Notes under the pieces: model-generated
Databases searched by the model: none
What the model was told of the DNA's origin: nothing
The model's input: the letters and a program-made list of their open reading frames with translations, nothing else
Shown: one piece after another, positions 1-31,699 of the stretch
How positions within the stretch are numbered: position 1 is the first letter of the stretch
Layout of the letters: each line of letters starts with the position of its first letter
Origin: Pampus argenteus
Lineage: Eukaryota; Chordata; Actinopteri; Scombriformes; Stromateidae
Assembly (NCBI GenBank): GCA_036937835.1
Contig: CM072864.1
Location: 20,817,501 to 20,881,500 of the forward strand
DNA length: 64,000 nt
Direction of reading: 5' to 3'
Made by a program: the position numbers and the translations under genes

Positions 1-359
1 TAATCAGAGCCTGTATTTCCAATCATTGAGAGACACAGATACTCATATGTTGAATTATGTAAGCTTATATATATAAATGTGAGATAGTTTGTATTGGTGT
101 GCTTCCCTTTGATCGCTGTTCAGGACTCTCACCCTCCAACGCCCTCCGTGTGCTGTGGTTTTCTTTGAAGAGGGCGCCGTTTTCTCCGTAGAGCCTCGCC
201 GCTGACGCTGCTCCGCGCCCGGGCCACGTGACGAGCTGAAGCGGCCTCTCCTCTCCTCCTCTCTCGGTCCTTCCTTCCCAGGGTTCAATGAGCGCTGTGT
301 GGCCCCACCCCGTCTCTCTTCAACGCTGTCTATCTCCTCAATGTAGGCTACTATTCTCG

Positions 360-391
<32 letters not shown>

Positions 392-1932
392 GAGAGAGAG
401 AGAAAGGGAGAAAATAATAACCTCCAAGAATTGGTTATTCCTGTCTTTCACCTTCCACGACCAGCGGCCAGGAGGGGAGCGGCCTTCGCGTTGGGAATGT
501 GCTGCTTCAACAACCCCGTGTTCTATTTTTTTGTGAATGTAAATGCACATGTAGTGTCAAGCCTGTAGCCTACTTACCCACCACGGATTCACTATATATA
601 CATATATGCACATACATGTGTGAGAGTATATACACATATAGGCCGTATGTAGGATATCCAGAGCCTGACAGCGGGGGTTGATTTTTCACCTGCAAGAAAC
701 GTGGATACATTTCGAGGGATTTTCACATCTTGGTCACGTTTTCTTTTTCCTTTTCTGTTTCCTTTTTTTAAAGAAACAAAAAAAAATCTTCTTGGAGAGA
801 TTCATCGGAGTCGAGCTGGGAATCTTTTCTTTTTTTCTTTATTTCTTTTTTTTTTTTTTTTTTAAGTCTATGGGTGCGCAGTTTTTGGAGGCTCTGGTGA
901 TGTGAGGGGCTGATAACACATTTCAGCAACAAAAGCGAGGGGCAGGCAGAGAGAGACACACACACAGAGAGAAGGCCCTTTGGAGGAGAAAACACAGCGA
1001 GGAACAGCCATCACAAATAAGGAGGACAAATCCGGGGATAGTGGATCGTTTCGGGGTCGGAGCTGGTGGAGGATCCAGCCGAGAAGAGAACCGCAGTGAG
1101 TTCGGGGCTGGTTCGAGGCTGAGAATGAAAAGAAGCCGGATGACGACGGAAGCATTGAAAATATCACACATGTAGCTCGTTGGGGTGTCAATATTATTTC
1201 CCTTTCCTCCTGTCCTGCTGGGCAAGCGACGAAGACAGTCGTCGGGAAGACGGAGAAATAGCTAGAGAGTAAGAAGTGTTCACCTATGGAAATGTTTATT
1301 ACGAAAGGAGACGTGGAAACGAGCCGCGCCACCGTACGGGCGAGCTTTTCGGACACGCCGAGTTCGGCTCCTTGTCACGGGCAGCAGTGAGACGCAAGAC
1401 CCGGGCTTTTGGAGATGCAAATTAGGCTGTTTATTCTGCCTCCGTTCGAGGTGAAACCCTGCTTTTTGGTATCTTAACAGACATTGTGGATGTACAGTTG
1501 TTAACGTTTAGGCAGCTGACGTGGGGGACAGAGTGGGAAAACAAATCCGAAAACTACCACCGCATGTGAAGAAGGGGGAAAAAAGCCCAGGCAGGATTCA
1601 GCAAACTGAGAAGGCGGCCTCCGTGTCGTCAGCAACAGTATCCTGCCCTTTTTCTGACAGCAAAATACGCGTTATGGACACATAATTTCTACAGGGCTGC
1701 ACTACGGACAGTTTTTGGAGCAGATCAGGGACGTGAAACGGTGTAAATGTGGGTGAAACTGCTGCCAAATCCGGGGGTCAAACGAGGGATCTAGACTAGT
1801 TTAGTTTATTTATTTATTTTTCTTTCTACATATCCCCCTCCGCCTCCACTTCTTCTTCTTCTTCTTCTACTTCTTCCTCTTCTTCCTCCTCCTCCCCTGG
1901 ACCCCCTTTTTTTTCTTTTTTCTTGCGGGAAG
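1..1932 (+). promoter_or_regulatory. gnas upstream region and 5' UTR
   Basis: No coding exon is recognisable here. The stretch holds a GC-rich part near 170-260 with a CACGTG E-box at 225-230, an (AG)n tract at about 360-404, a TA-rich tract near 585-605, T-rich runs at 740-865, and a long pyrimidine run (1846-1922) ending just before the gnas start codon. The transcription start cannot be fixed from sequence, so the split between promoter and 5' UTR is unknown. I see no sign of the alternative first exons (XL-alpha-s, NESP55) of the mammalian imprinted GNAS locus, but other upstream exons could lie left of the window. Confidence 0.5.
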
Positions 1933-20857
<18,925 letters not shown>

Positions 20858-23415
20858 TGGGAGAGGAAAGGTGTTCGGCCAAAAAAAGAGAAAAAAGAAA
20901 AAAAAGGCAAAATCTGATCGAACTATGAAACATCCTGAACCCCGAGTCTCTGAACTCCCCCTCTTTCACAGAGGTGTGTGAGCTCTTGTGAAGGCCAAAA
21001 CACTCACATTCACTCACTCACGCACACACACACACATATATACAAACACACACACACACACTTCCCTCGATGCAAACTCCCTACCTGCAGTACACAGACC
21101 TTTGCTGGATGGATGGAGGGTTTTGGGGGGGTAACATATGACTGGACTCTGATCTCCACCACCACTTTCAGCCATACTCCCAGCTCCTCGCCTCTCGACA
21201 CATCACGTATCGTCCCCGTATGCGTTACCTTCATCTTCCTAAAGTCTGGACTGTATCTCCTGCAGCGAGGAGGGTTCGAGCTGCGGTTGAGATTGAGGTC
21301 AGGATTGAACAGTGAGAGAGAACTACTACTACTCGGCGCAACTTGGAAAGAGATAACTGTTGAATTACTGCAAATAGAGAATAAACATGTCAACAATAGA
21401 TCAGCAGACACTGTATCTAATGTAAACACAAGCGCTGTGCTCAGGACTTGACGCCGATCCTTCCTGTCGCTTGCATACATCCAGAAATACAACCACGGGA
21501 TTTGCTTGCACACACAAACGTATCACACCTGCTTTTTACTGGACTGCACAACCAGGTTGGATCCGGAAACTTACTGATCTGCCTACTGTAGCAGCAGCCG
21601 ACAAGTTACCTGTTCATCGAGCTGTCGGCTGACTTTTGTTTTTTTACCCCCCGTCACAGTGCGTTGAGATAAAAACAGACTGAGCGACTGCGCAGCTGAG
21701 CCCTGAGGAGCAATGTTACCACGTCGACGGACTAAAACGGACCAGGGGTGTGTTGTGATCAGCCAGGCTGCAGGGGGGGGGCAGAGTCACAAAAACAGGA
21801 CAGAGCCGACTCCCATGTGAATTTCTCTGCTGGAGTTTGGACACATTTGAGAGGGACGACGACGACCCCGCGACTCCTCCACCGAACTGTTTTGCCACCT
21901 GACTTTGCCTTGTTGGTAGTGGAGCAAAACGTGAGGAGGATATATTGAGTTTAAAAAAAAAAAAAAGAAACAAAAAAATAATGCCAACTTTTATGGAACT
22001 TAACAAAACGGAGGGCAAAAAGCATCCTTCAACAGTACAGTACCATATAAGTTAAAGAGAACTCTCATCTTGTCATGATTGACCCTGTTTTACTGTCTCC
22101 ACAGCTGTTTTTGTCTGTGTAGACTTTTGTGCCATTGTGCCCTGTGCGCTCTTTCTTTATCTTTACTCTTTCTGTCTCTGTCACTCTCTCCCTGTTCTTT
22201 CTCCTCCTCCGATTCCACTCGCGCTCCGTCTCCACGTGATTCGTTTCTCCACCTCCCCTCTCTCTCTTCTCCTTCATTTCCTCCACCACTTTTCCCATCT
22301 GCACTTTTACTTTACTGGCAGTGCTCTTTTTGTTTTTTTTGTTTTTTTTAAGAAAAGAAAATATAATCCTGGACTTTAAAAAAGAAAAAAGTAAGATGAT
22401 AACGACAAACAGGACGCTTCTTTTTCTTTCTTTTTTTTCTCACTTGTTGTGTGTGGTCAAACAACCTGCTAGCACCTCCCTCCATCTTTCCTCCTCTCTC
22501 CTCCTTCCTCCCTGAATTCTCGCTCCTCTGTATGTCTGTCTTTACTTTACTGCTGAACTATTATTCTTGTACAGACTGTAAAATGTATTATTTTGTACAA
22601 CTTTATTGAAAAAAAAAAAACTTTTAGAAGATCCCTGTGCCTTGATCACGACTGTACGTGTGTAATGAACTAAAGTGGGTGTCATACTGCGCTGTATAGC
22701 TTGGCCAATTCCCTCCTGAGTCTCTGCCTCCATCAACACCTCCTTCTTTCTTTATCCTCCTTTCTCTCTCTGTCTCCCACCTCTGTCCCCTCTCTCTCTC
22801 TATCTCTAGGGTGGAGGACAACCACTCGTAGCTTTTGTAGTTTTTATTTTTTCTCCCCTATCCTACCATTCTCTCTTTATGATTTAAATGTCTATTTTTG
22901 GATCCATATACCCCAAAAAGATAAATATATGAAATGTATATGGGTTTAAAAAAAAAAAAAAAAAAAAAGTATTTTATTAGAAATCAAATGAACCTTGACA
23001 AATTGTACACTTGATAGTGTGCGTATTGCTATAACTTAAATCCTTTCAACTGAAGTTGTGTTCAGGTTTCTTTTGTTTTCCTCCGTTGACATCTGCAAAA
23101 AAGACATTTTGAAGGGATAAAGAGGAGACGACAGATGCAAAACGATGCTTATTTCTACATAAATCATATTCTTTTGCTACCAAAAAGACCAAAAAATGAA
23201 AGAAAAGTAACAAAAAAATAAATTATTTTCAGTTTATTTTCTGATGAGGGGGGAGGTGGTCCTCCTTCCTAGCCTTGCACAGCAGAGGCGGCCTGTACAG
23301 TATTAGCATCTCTCTCATTTCAGTGCCCTAGTCTTCATTTTATGTGTACATCAAATATGAGTCTCTACTTTATGAACAAGAGCTCTAAGAAATAAAGGTG
23401 TTTTTTTTGTTTTTT
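20858..23415 (+). other. gnas: gnas 3' UTR
   Basis: About 2.5 kb follow the TGA stop before a good polyadenylation signal at 23391. The stretch contains a (CA)n tract at 21022-21062, a CT-rich segment at 22085-22300 and at 22440-22520, and poly-A runs at 21950-21966 and 22947-22968. Earlier possible signals are AATAAA at 21380 and 23217. Antisense open frames across it are low-complexity shadows. Confidence 0.65.
23391..23396 (+). terminator. gnas: Likely gnas polyadenylation signal
   Basis: AATAAA is followed within about 10 bases by a T/G-rich downstream element (GGTG then runs of T with G). It is the best-formed signal after the gnas stop. Confidence 0.65.
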
Positions 23416-25300
23416 GTTTGGGTGCAGACAGCAACAAGTCTGTCATTATACATACAAACACACACACACACACAGGCAACACTACTGTCTCACACAAGCT
23501 GCATTATTGCCTAAATTGCTATAAATCCTCACTAGAGAAAGTGGCATTTCCTGTTTGTTTACCAGTCATTTCCTCTTCAGATATGCAGTCTCTATTTATT
23601 GGGATGACCATTAAGGTTGTGAAGTCAGTTTGAAGCTCAGCAATGTGGAAATTCAGGTTGAAAGTTATATAAGGAATCGGCAACTGATGTGTCTTTATCC
23701 TGCAGAAGTGAGCCCCTGAGGGTAAAAATGTACTGAGTGGACATGTTGTAATTATTCTGCAAAATACAACTCCTGATATACATTTGATGTTTTGGCTGTG
23801 TTGCTATGATCACAGTCAGAAATGAAACTGTTTACGGGGAATACTTTTACCCAAAATCTGTGCTAACTCTGGACCATCTTACAACGTGTTTAACTTTTCA
23901 TCGGTTTTTAGACCTCCAACACAGTGACAAGTAGCAAATTTGTGTGCGCAAGATGCTTGATATACTATGCTTGATATACATAAATATGTTCAGGTCTCTA
24001 TTCTCAAATTTTATCCAGACAAGTGTTTTGAAGCCACACGTTTGCACTGTACATCAAAAAAAAAAACGTTAACATGTTCTACTTAATGCTTTTTGAGCTG
24101 TGCAATGATGACCGTGTTATCGGTAGCATGATGGCCAGAGGCAGCTGACACAGATCTATCAGAGCTAATTCACTCATCTGTGCTCGGTGGCTTTACCAAC
24201 TTCAGTCGTTTGAGCTGACGTGGAGGTGAGTAAGTGAGTAAATTATTTTGCTCTCTTGTGGAGAACTGTTGCTGTAAGCGTGCAATCATAGGCTTCAGGA
24301 CAAACTTGCTGCTATGAGGGTCGTCTCAAGGGATAAGTAAGCTGAGAATGTGTGTGTGTATTGCAGTGAGGAATGTGGTGAAATAACAGAAAAAAAGAAA
24401 AAAAAAACCTAATATAATTCTGGGAATTATGGCAATCCATAATGAATGATTTATGCGTCTAAATAAACAGACTCAACTCAAACAATGGAAAGTGATTCCG
24501 AACTGAAGATGTGTGAACAGCTGCTTCAGTATTGTTTGCTCTACAAGGAATAATATTTTATTACTCATTAATTTGTACTGTACTGATATATTATTTTTAA
24601 ATTGGGGACACAAAAGTGATCTGGAGCACTCAATCAAAAGTGACCCTGCTGTGAAAGTAATATATGGATGTGCTAATGTTTATTATTATTATTATTATTA
24701 TTATAATTCTAATATGTAGCTACAGTTTGTCTGTAGTTGAACCTAAATTTGCTAAATGAGTATCTCTCTAATTGCTTCCATGATGATGTATAGAAATAAT
24801 TATGTAAAGAATTATATAACTGAACTTCATTCAACTTCAGTTCATACGAAGTTGGAAAAAAAACAAACATAAGAACTGAGGCGTTGTAAATGTCCATAGT
24901 AGGGCACCATACATGGTGGGTAATCTATTGGCAGACATCAGTATTTTCAGACTTAAGCGTGTGTAACTTTAATTAAAGGAACACTTCGGCTTTTTTCTCC
25001 TCCTGAATCTTCTGGGCGCCCAGAGTGTGGAGAAGGCTTTGAAACGGCATAAAAAAAACTGGTTCAAATACAGTGTAAGTATTAACTCAATAAAAAAATA
25101 AAATAAAATAAAATAGTAATTGCATACATTGAAATAATTTAAAATAAGTAATAGTAATAAAAAGCTATGTGACTTTTTCGGTTTCTAAGGTTGGTTGAGG
25201 GTGTCTGGCTACAAGTCCATAGGCCTGATAGCTTTATAGTATAAATTGTTATTAAAAAACATTATTTATCATTTAAATTTACGAATGTAATATTTAGTAT
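23416..25300. other. gnas-vapb intergenic region
   Basis: No exon is recognised. It is AT-rich, with a (TTA)n microsatellite at 24679-24702, a further AATAAA near 24460, and an AT-rich stretch rich in AAATAAAA at 25085-25170. Confidence 0.6.
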
Positions 25301-25439
25301 TGAAGATGTGTTTGGGTTAGGCTTTTCTGTAACAGTCAAGACACCAGCTGACATTACGCCACGCCCCATCTGTGATGTCGCTTTTCTCCTTCCTTCCTTC
25401 CCGCCCCTCCCTCCGCTGCTAGCCCAGTTAGCAGTAGCA

Positions 25440-25652
25440 CAGTTAGCCTCCAGCAGCTGTCGGTGGCAGTCAGTCAGTCCGTCCGTCCGTCAGTCCGTCC
25501 GTCAGTCAGTCCGAGAGCTGGTGGGTCTGTAACCGCCCTCATCTTACTTCCTTCCTGTGGACAGACAAACCGTGGACTGCCGGGCTGTTTCTGCGGTAGA
25601 ATAGTTGTCTTCGCCGTCGCGACAGGAAGAAGAAGCAGCAGCTATCTGGGCC
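25440..25652 (+). promoter_or_regulatory. vapb: vapb 5' UTR and proximal promoter with tetranucleotide repeat
   Basis: This is a GC-rich, CpG-containing stretch before the vapb ATG. From about 25468 to 25513 it is an interrupted tandem of GTCA and GTCC units. The translated shadow of this tract is a run of S-V-R-Q/P residues and is not a protein. The exact transcription start is unknown. Confidence 0.55.
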
Positions 25653-28600
25653 ATGGCCAGAACAGAACAAGTGCTGGTGCTGGAGCCACAACACGAACTT
25701 AAGTTCAGAGGTAACGTTGAGGGCTGAAGCGGAGGGCAGGGCCGGGGGCTGGGGGCTGGGGGCTGGGGGCTGGGGGCTGGGGGCCGGCGACCGGGGGCCG
25801 GGGGCCAGCCAGCTAATACAGGAGCCGTTAATGATATGTAATGTAATTTACTGACTCCTGCATCCACCAGTCAGGTTAATGGTCGCAAATGCGGCGCCAT
25901 TTGTTGTCGCGGTTATTAAATCAGACACATATAGCGAGCTGCGGTGGTAATAATAATAAATAATAATAATAATGATAAAGATGATGATAATGACAGGTGA
26001 AACGACACTGTGTGCGACGATGCTAGCTGTAGCATTTAGCTCTGCTAGCTGTCATTGCAGCGTCAGGGAAGACCAGGCCCTCCGTCCCGTTTCTCTTAAT
26101 TCACTCTTTTGCTTCCTGTTTGCTGCCTCTTTTTTTTGTCCTCTGACAGAAAGTCCGAGGATGTCCTGTTAGACATACGTCCTCCTCGGCTGTCAAGAAA
26201 GAGACCATTGCTCAGCCTTATTGTCATGCTTATATCACAGTATTACAAAGCTAGCACGCTGAGATGGACCGTTTAACACACTGTTCAAGCCTGAATTCCT
26301 CCCCAGCTTTTCTACTTCCAGACACAGTGTTTGTGAAAATACAGCCTGAGCCGGTGGTTCATGTCTATTTTCTGCATTTAGGTGTGACACTGCTGCAGAA
26401 ATGGGTCAAGGGATGGCCTAAGGTTCACTGATTGATTATTGCAGAGCTTTGGATGCAAAGACAAGGCAGGAGAAAAGATGCATACGCCCTCACAGTCATT
26501 GATGCAGAGCAGAAAGCAGGCTGTCTCCAAAATTAAGGGTTAAATATTCCAGTGGAGTCATTAAACATGCTCGAATGCTCTTAAGAGAGTCAGAATGAGG
26601 GGGGAGAAAGTTTTCTCTCTTGTCTATTGGAGTTTTTTTGTCCATTATCTAGTTGTATGTTTATGGCAGAGGGCGGGGCATTAATAAACAAGTAAATACA
26701 TTGGACATTAAAACAGTGGAAAGAGGAGCAATGTTTACAGCAGGCTAACAAAACCTACTGGCATATTCATCCTCGCAGACAAACACACACACACACACAC
26801 ACTCTTGAATCACAGTGCTGTTTGTGTCCTCCTCAGGTCCGTTTACAGATGTCGTCACTGCCACTCTGAAGCTCACGAACCCCACAGACAGAAATGTGTG
26901 TTTCAAAGTCAAGACAACTGCACCTCGCAGATACTGTGTGCGCCCGAACAGTGGCATCATCGACTCTGGAACCTCCATCAACGTCTCTGGTCTGTAACTA
27001 TTTTTATTGTTTCAACAATCGGATATCTTTATTTTTGACGTTTATTATTCATAATGTGACGATCTGTTGTTACCATCATGCAATATGTAGTGTGATTTTT
27101 GATTTGGAAATGTGATCACTACAAATGTTTCCACCACACAACAATACTGAAATAAGTTAAGAATTTTATTGTATGCAGGATATAACACAAAAACAAAGTC
27201 ACAGTATAAACGAAATCATAAACCTGACTGACATCTTTTCATTTATGCAACATTTGTTATGGGTCAATACAGGAAGTTGGTCTTTCCCTAATGTTCTTTC
27301 TCTCCTGTGTTGTTGTTGTCCACAGTTATGCTGCAGCCTTTTGACTACGACCCCAATGAAAAGAGTAAACACAAATTCATGGTGCAGTCCATGCTGGCTC
27401 CATACGACATGACTGACATGGAAGGAGTTGTGAGTAGCATAAAATGTCGTTTGCACATAAAAATAGTTAATTGCATGCAATTAATGAAACTTTTTTATTT
27501 CCTAAATTGCGTGAGAGTTGACCCACAGACCCTGATTTTTCCATTTCTTTTTTTTAAGTCATGTCTTCGTAATTACATGACGGATACTAAAAGAAGCTTT
27601 GTATGAACTGCCAGTGTTTCTTTCTGTTTACCTCTTCATGATGTTTCCACAGTGGAAGGAGGCGAAGCCAGAAGAGCTGATGGATTCAAAGTTGAGATGT
27701 GCATTTGAGATGCCTCTAGAAAATGACAAAACTGTAAGTACTGTCAGTCTGACTCGTAGGTCAACGTGTTGCGTGGCGCTCATTCATTGACAGGTGTAGA
27801 ATCACAAAAGTCACCTTTTTTCACATATTAAATATAATAATTTAAATAAATGCAGATTCGCCAGCTTTATAATGATCATTCAATGCCTGACTGAATGTGA
27901 TTTAAAAAATAATAATAATAAAATCAAAGATTGAAACGTTGTTGCATGTTTTCTTTGAGTTTAATGTCTTCAGTCTCCTTCATATCAGCAACACATCATT
28001 GTATCACCCATTACATGCTTTGTTTATTCATTTATGATTTATTTGTGTGTACTTTCATCTCACTCCCTGCCATGTCTCTGCATGTCTCTTCACTCCCCCC
28101 CCCCCCCCCCCCCCCCCCCGCCCCTTCCTCTCCCTCTACTCTCACCCCACCGCCCTCACTCTCTCTCCACAGCATGAGAGTGAAAGCAACCAAACTGTGT
28201 CTTCCTCTACCTCCTCTGTTAAGACTGAGCACTCCGCACTGCCCAAGTCTTCCAGCGCCTCGCTGGATGACGGAGAGGTGAAGAAGATCATGGAGGAGTG
28301 CAAGAGGCTGCAGATGGAAGTGCAGAGGCTACGGGAAGAAAACAAACAGATCAGGGTGAGACGCTCAAAAACAACATGAGGCAACCTGCACTTTGTTTCA
28401 TGTTTGCATTTCCTACTCCAGCACTTCCTCTATCATACACAGGGAAGCAAAGATAGTTTCACCTTTAAATGCGGTGTCTACGGTTCCGGAAGAACCATCA
28501 TTTGTATTTTCTTTTATTTTTTTAACGAGTGGCCATCATTAATTTAGAGACTTTCTCTAAAATCATCCCAGTCATTGCTTGAGCAGTAAATTCTTTACAA

Positions 28601-29003
28601 ATAAGGCTGTGAGTCTAAATCTAACAGTGACGTTATGTAACTTTAGAACATATTTTACACAATGGTTTATTATTTTGTCATTGTTATATTATTATTCAGT
28701 TATTAAAGAATGTGGGCCAAGATGTCCGATGAGCAAACAACAGCTCTTAAATTACCGTTTACTACCGTCATATTTCTGTACCGCGTTTTCGTTTGACTGT
28801 TAACCGTAACTCCTCGGTCTTCATCACAGGAGGACGACGGACTGCGGAAGAGAAAGGTGACGTCACTGGCCGCCCCCCACTCCTCTTCTTCCTCCGTCAT
28901 GGCAACCTCGGCCATGAGGGACGAAGGCCTAAGCACCCACGTCCTGGCGCTCTGCGTGCTCTTCTTTGTCATTGGAGTGATCATTGGCAAGCTCGCCCTG
29001 TAG
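25653..29003 (+). CDS. vapb: Vesicle-associated membrane protein-associated protein B
   Basis: This is an ER tail-anchored tether that recruits FFAT-motif proteins to membrane contact sites. Coding exons are 25653-25710, 26837-26989, 27326-27429, 27653-27733, 28173-28355 and 28830-29003, giving 250 aa (human VAPB is 243). The start MARTEQVLVLEPQHELKFRG matches human VAPB more closely than VAPA. The MSP domain (about 7-125) keeps the VAP signature through CFKVKTTAPRRYCVRPNSG, including Pro56 (codon 26944-26946), the residue mutated in human ALS8, and the FFAT-contacting pair Lys87/Met89. A coiled coil follows at about 161-196, with a serine/threonine-rich linker before it. The C-terminal membrane anchor is at about 229-248, ending in KLAL. 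The exon 2 donor (GTCTGT) is non-canonical but closes the phase. A 25-base C run lies 53 bases upstream of exon 5. Confidence 0.96.
25738..25806. repeat. GGGGGCT minisatellite with G-quadruplex potential
   Basis: At least five near-perfect copies of a 7-base GGGGGCT unit, plus diverged GGGGGCC copies, begin 28 bases after the vapb exon 1 donor. The + strand carries many runs of five G separated by two bases. Confidence 0.9.
28095..28119. repeat. Poly-C run in vapb intron 4
   Basis: 25 consecutive C residues are interrupted at 28120 by G and then continue C/T-rich up to the exon 5 acceptor. The run length in an assembly may be inaccurate. Confidence 0.85.
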
Positions 29004-30800
29004 CGACACAGACGGACAGAGCACAGTAACAGACGGACGGCGTGCTCGGGGGACACGTGTCAATGACAGCAACGGAGATGTCTTCTGGGTTAATGTTGAT
29101 TTCTCTTTCTTTATTTTTTTTTCTCTCTTTTTTTCTCTTCAACATTTAAGGCAATATCATGATGGGTTGTCTGGATGCAAATAATTTAATGTGTAAAAGG
29201 AAAACAAAGGAAGGCGATTCCAAGTTGAACCACGAGTGTGAGCGTTTTTGTCACAGGTCTTGCCTTTTCTTTCTTTTTTTCTTTTTTTTTTTTGTGAAAT
29301 AATAACCACCTCTGATTCGTTCTTTCCGTCCATCCCTCGTTCTTAAATGATCTTCCCCAACTTGCACAGGCAACAGGGGTGTGTGGATTCACTCTGGCTG
29401 AATGTCTAAAGTCTTTCATTAATTCTTTGTTAATTATCAAGTCTCTAACTTACACATTGTCAATAAGAAAGATCCAACACTCTTTCTCTGATGATTTCTC
29501 TTCCACATTGATAATCTACAAGGAGAGGTGAACAAAAGTGATGAGTGAAAGACTTTTTTGTTTTGTTTCAGAGACTCAAGCTGTATTGTCTTCTAAATGG
29601 TTTGTGGTAAAAATGCGAGCTAGTGAAAGCTGTGTGTGTGTGTCTGTGTGTGTCTGTCTTGTGGTTTTTTTTTTGTTTGTTTGGTTTTTTTCCCCTTCCC
29701 CTGATGTGTGACGTGTGGATGTTTTTATGTGAGGAGATCACAACCGGTGAAATCGCAGGTTGTTGAGTTTTAGAGCAAAGGAACTGGTGTGGTTTAACAG
29801 ATACCCTGTACACAACAGAAAAAAGGGTTTTTTTTATATATATAATTTAAAACTGTTGCTCACAACCAAATAATTGAATAAATCCATTTTTGGGCCATTG
29901 ATAAAATTATAACTCAGTAAAATCAAGATTATGACACTGAATTTATGCTGCACTAGTTCAAAGACAAAGCTGTAATTTAGTTCATCAGATTTTCACAGTT
30001 AACAGATTTTATTAATTCGTTGCGAGGGAGAGAGTGGCACTCACCAAAAAATTAAAAAAAACAACCTTAATTTTCCCCCTTAAAATGATAAATTTGTCAT
30101 GCAAAACCAACTCAGACATTTACAATATATATATATAACACACAGTATGTGGGGCTGGTTTTGTTTAATTTTGCCGATGTACTTGCATCCTCTCACGTAT
30201 TACAGCAGTTGTTTGCTTTCTTTCTTTTATTATCATGTAGCCACGATGCTTTTGTTGCATAATATTCAAATGCACTATATTCAAGTGTCCACTCTGCAGT
30301 CTGCATGAAATGAACCTGGATTTATTATGATTACTATTATTATGGGTATTGGAAATTATGAGCAGAAAAAACAGAAAAAAGTACTGTCTTTTCAAAAGGG
30401 ACCATCTTGACTCTGGTTTATCAATTTGTGTGTATGTGTGTGTTTTTGTTTCCTTTCGATTATATTTTTCTTCAGTTTCCTGTGGGCTCTGGTTTGTATG
30501 AGGAAAATGGAGACAACATAGCTGTATTATTTCGGCTACCACATGACCATCTAGGCAAACTCGGTTGATAAGAAAAATAATAAATATCTGTTTGGTTTTT
30601 TTTTTGTTGCCTGAAGGAGTTCAGGGAGCAGGGATGTGGGCGGCTGGGAGGAGGACTGACCTGTGAATACACACTACATATAAAAAACAAAGAAAGGCAT
30701 CAGTGCTTCAGACCACACATGCAGAGAAACAGTCACACAACGATGTAATCACACTAATTGGATACTCTTTTGTATGTACATAAAAATAAAATGACTTAAA
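29004..30800 (+). other. vapb: vapb 3' UTR, length uncertain
   Basis: AT-rich non-coding sequence follows the TAG. Candidate AATAAA signals are at 29877, 30579 (followed by a GT-rich tract at 30591-30615) and 30785. I cannot choose among them. Confidence 0.5.
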
Positions 30801-31680
30801 AGATAACTGGCAAAGTTATTAACACTGTAGTAAAGGAAGAAATTAAACAACCACCATGGATCATGTAGCATCGTAATGAATTAAAATTATAAACCCCCAA
30901 ATGTGTGTTTCTGTGAAAAGTTTACTTTTTGTTTCTCAGATTTCAGTCATTGAAGAGAGAGAGACTGGGTGTGTGTGTGTGTGTGTGTGGCATTTGAAGG
31001 GAGAAAATCAACAACAAAACATCTAGGATGCAGAACTACCAAGAAACTTCTCTTTCTCAGCACTGAATTACCAAGGAAGATAACGCACTAGCTGTTATTA
31101 AAGGGACATACCACTAAAAGTTCAGTTTACTCCTCACAGGTAATACTACACGCTCTGTGAGAACAGTTATGTAATGTCATCTGAGGCTCTGAAAGGAGCT
31201 TAAGTCTAATAAAAATGACCTTGATGATGTCATCATGATCAGGGGCTGTGAGACTACACATTTATAATAATAGAAAAAAATTAAAATAATTAAATTTCAA
31301 CTTAATTGCAAAGTGAAGATTGCAAGAGCTGGTCATTTATTAGACAGGGAGGGTCGAGTTGCATTATGGGAAATGTAGGATCCAGTGTATGACCATAACT
31401 TCTACATACTAGGGTGTAAAAGTCTTCAGACTCTGCTGCATTAGTTTGTTCTCTCCTTTGTTAATATTTCTCTCTCAAGTCAACCAGTTTTGGGTTTTTT
31501 TGGGTTTTTTTTGGTAATAAATAAATAAATAAAAACAAGCCCCTTTGAAAGCTGCAAGCATGTTCGCCTCCGGTCTCACCTGTCAGTGATGTTAACGCAG
31601 GTAGCCAGTAAAATAGTTCACAGGTAAATAGCTTCATATATGTTGAGTTTGATCTGAAAAACTTTTATAAAAATCATGTC
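30801..31680. other. vapb-chmp4b intergenic region
   Basis: No exon is seen. It contains a (GT)n run at 30968-30989 and, at about 31100-31420, a stretch resembling an interspersed repeat that ends in GCATTATGGGAAATGTAGGA. Confidence 0.5.
31357..31380 (-). promoter_or_regulatory. Candidate ZNF143/Staf-type site
   Basis: On the - strand this reads TCCTACATTTCCCATAATGC followed by AACTCG, close to the Staf/ZNF143 consensus YYCCCAnnATnCMnYGCR with an upstream ACTACA-like extension. It lies about 500 bases upstream of the chmp4b ATG and may sit inside a repeat. Confidence 0.4.
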
Positions 31681-31699
31681 CAGTGGTTGTCCAGCAGGT

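Noticed and set aside
288..536. An open frame made of repeating E-R residues
   Set aside because: It is the translation of the (AG)n microsatellite.
868..1356. A 162-codon open frame on the - strand upstream of gnas
   Set aside because: Low-complexity serine/phenylalanine-rich translation with no recognisable family and no splice context; it lies across the gnas promoter/5' UTR.
21010..21513. A 167-codon open frame on the - strand
   Set aside because: It is antisense to the gnas 3' UTR and begins in a CA microsatellite; no known domain.
28857..28868. TGACGTCA inside vapb exon 6
   Set aside because: It is within coding sequence far from any promoter; probably chance.
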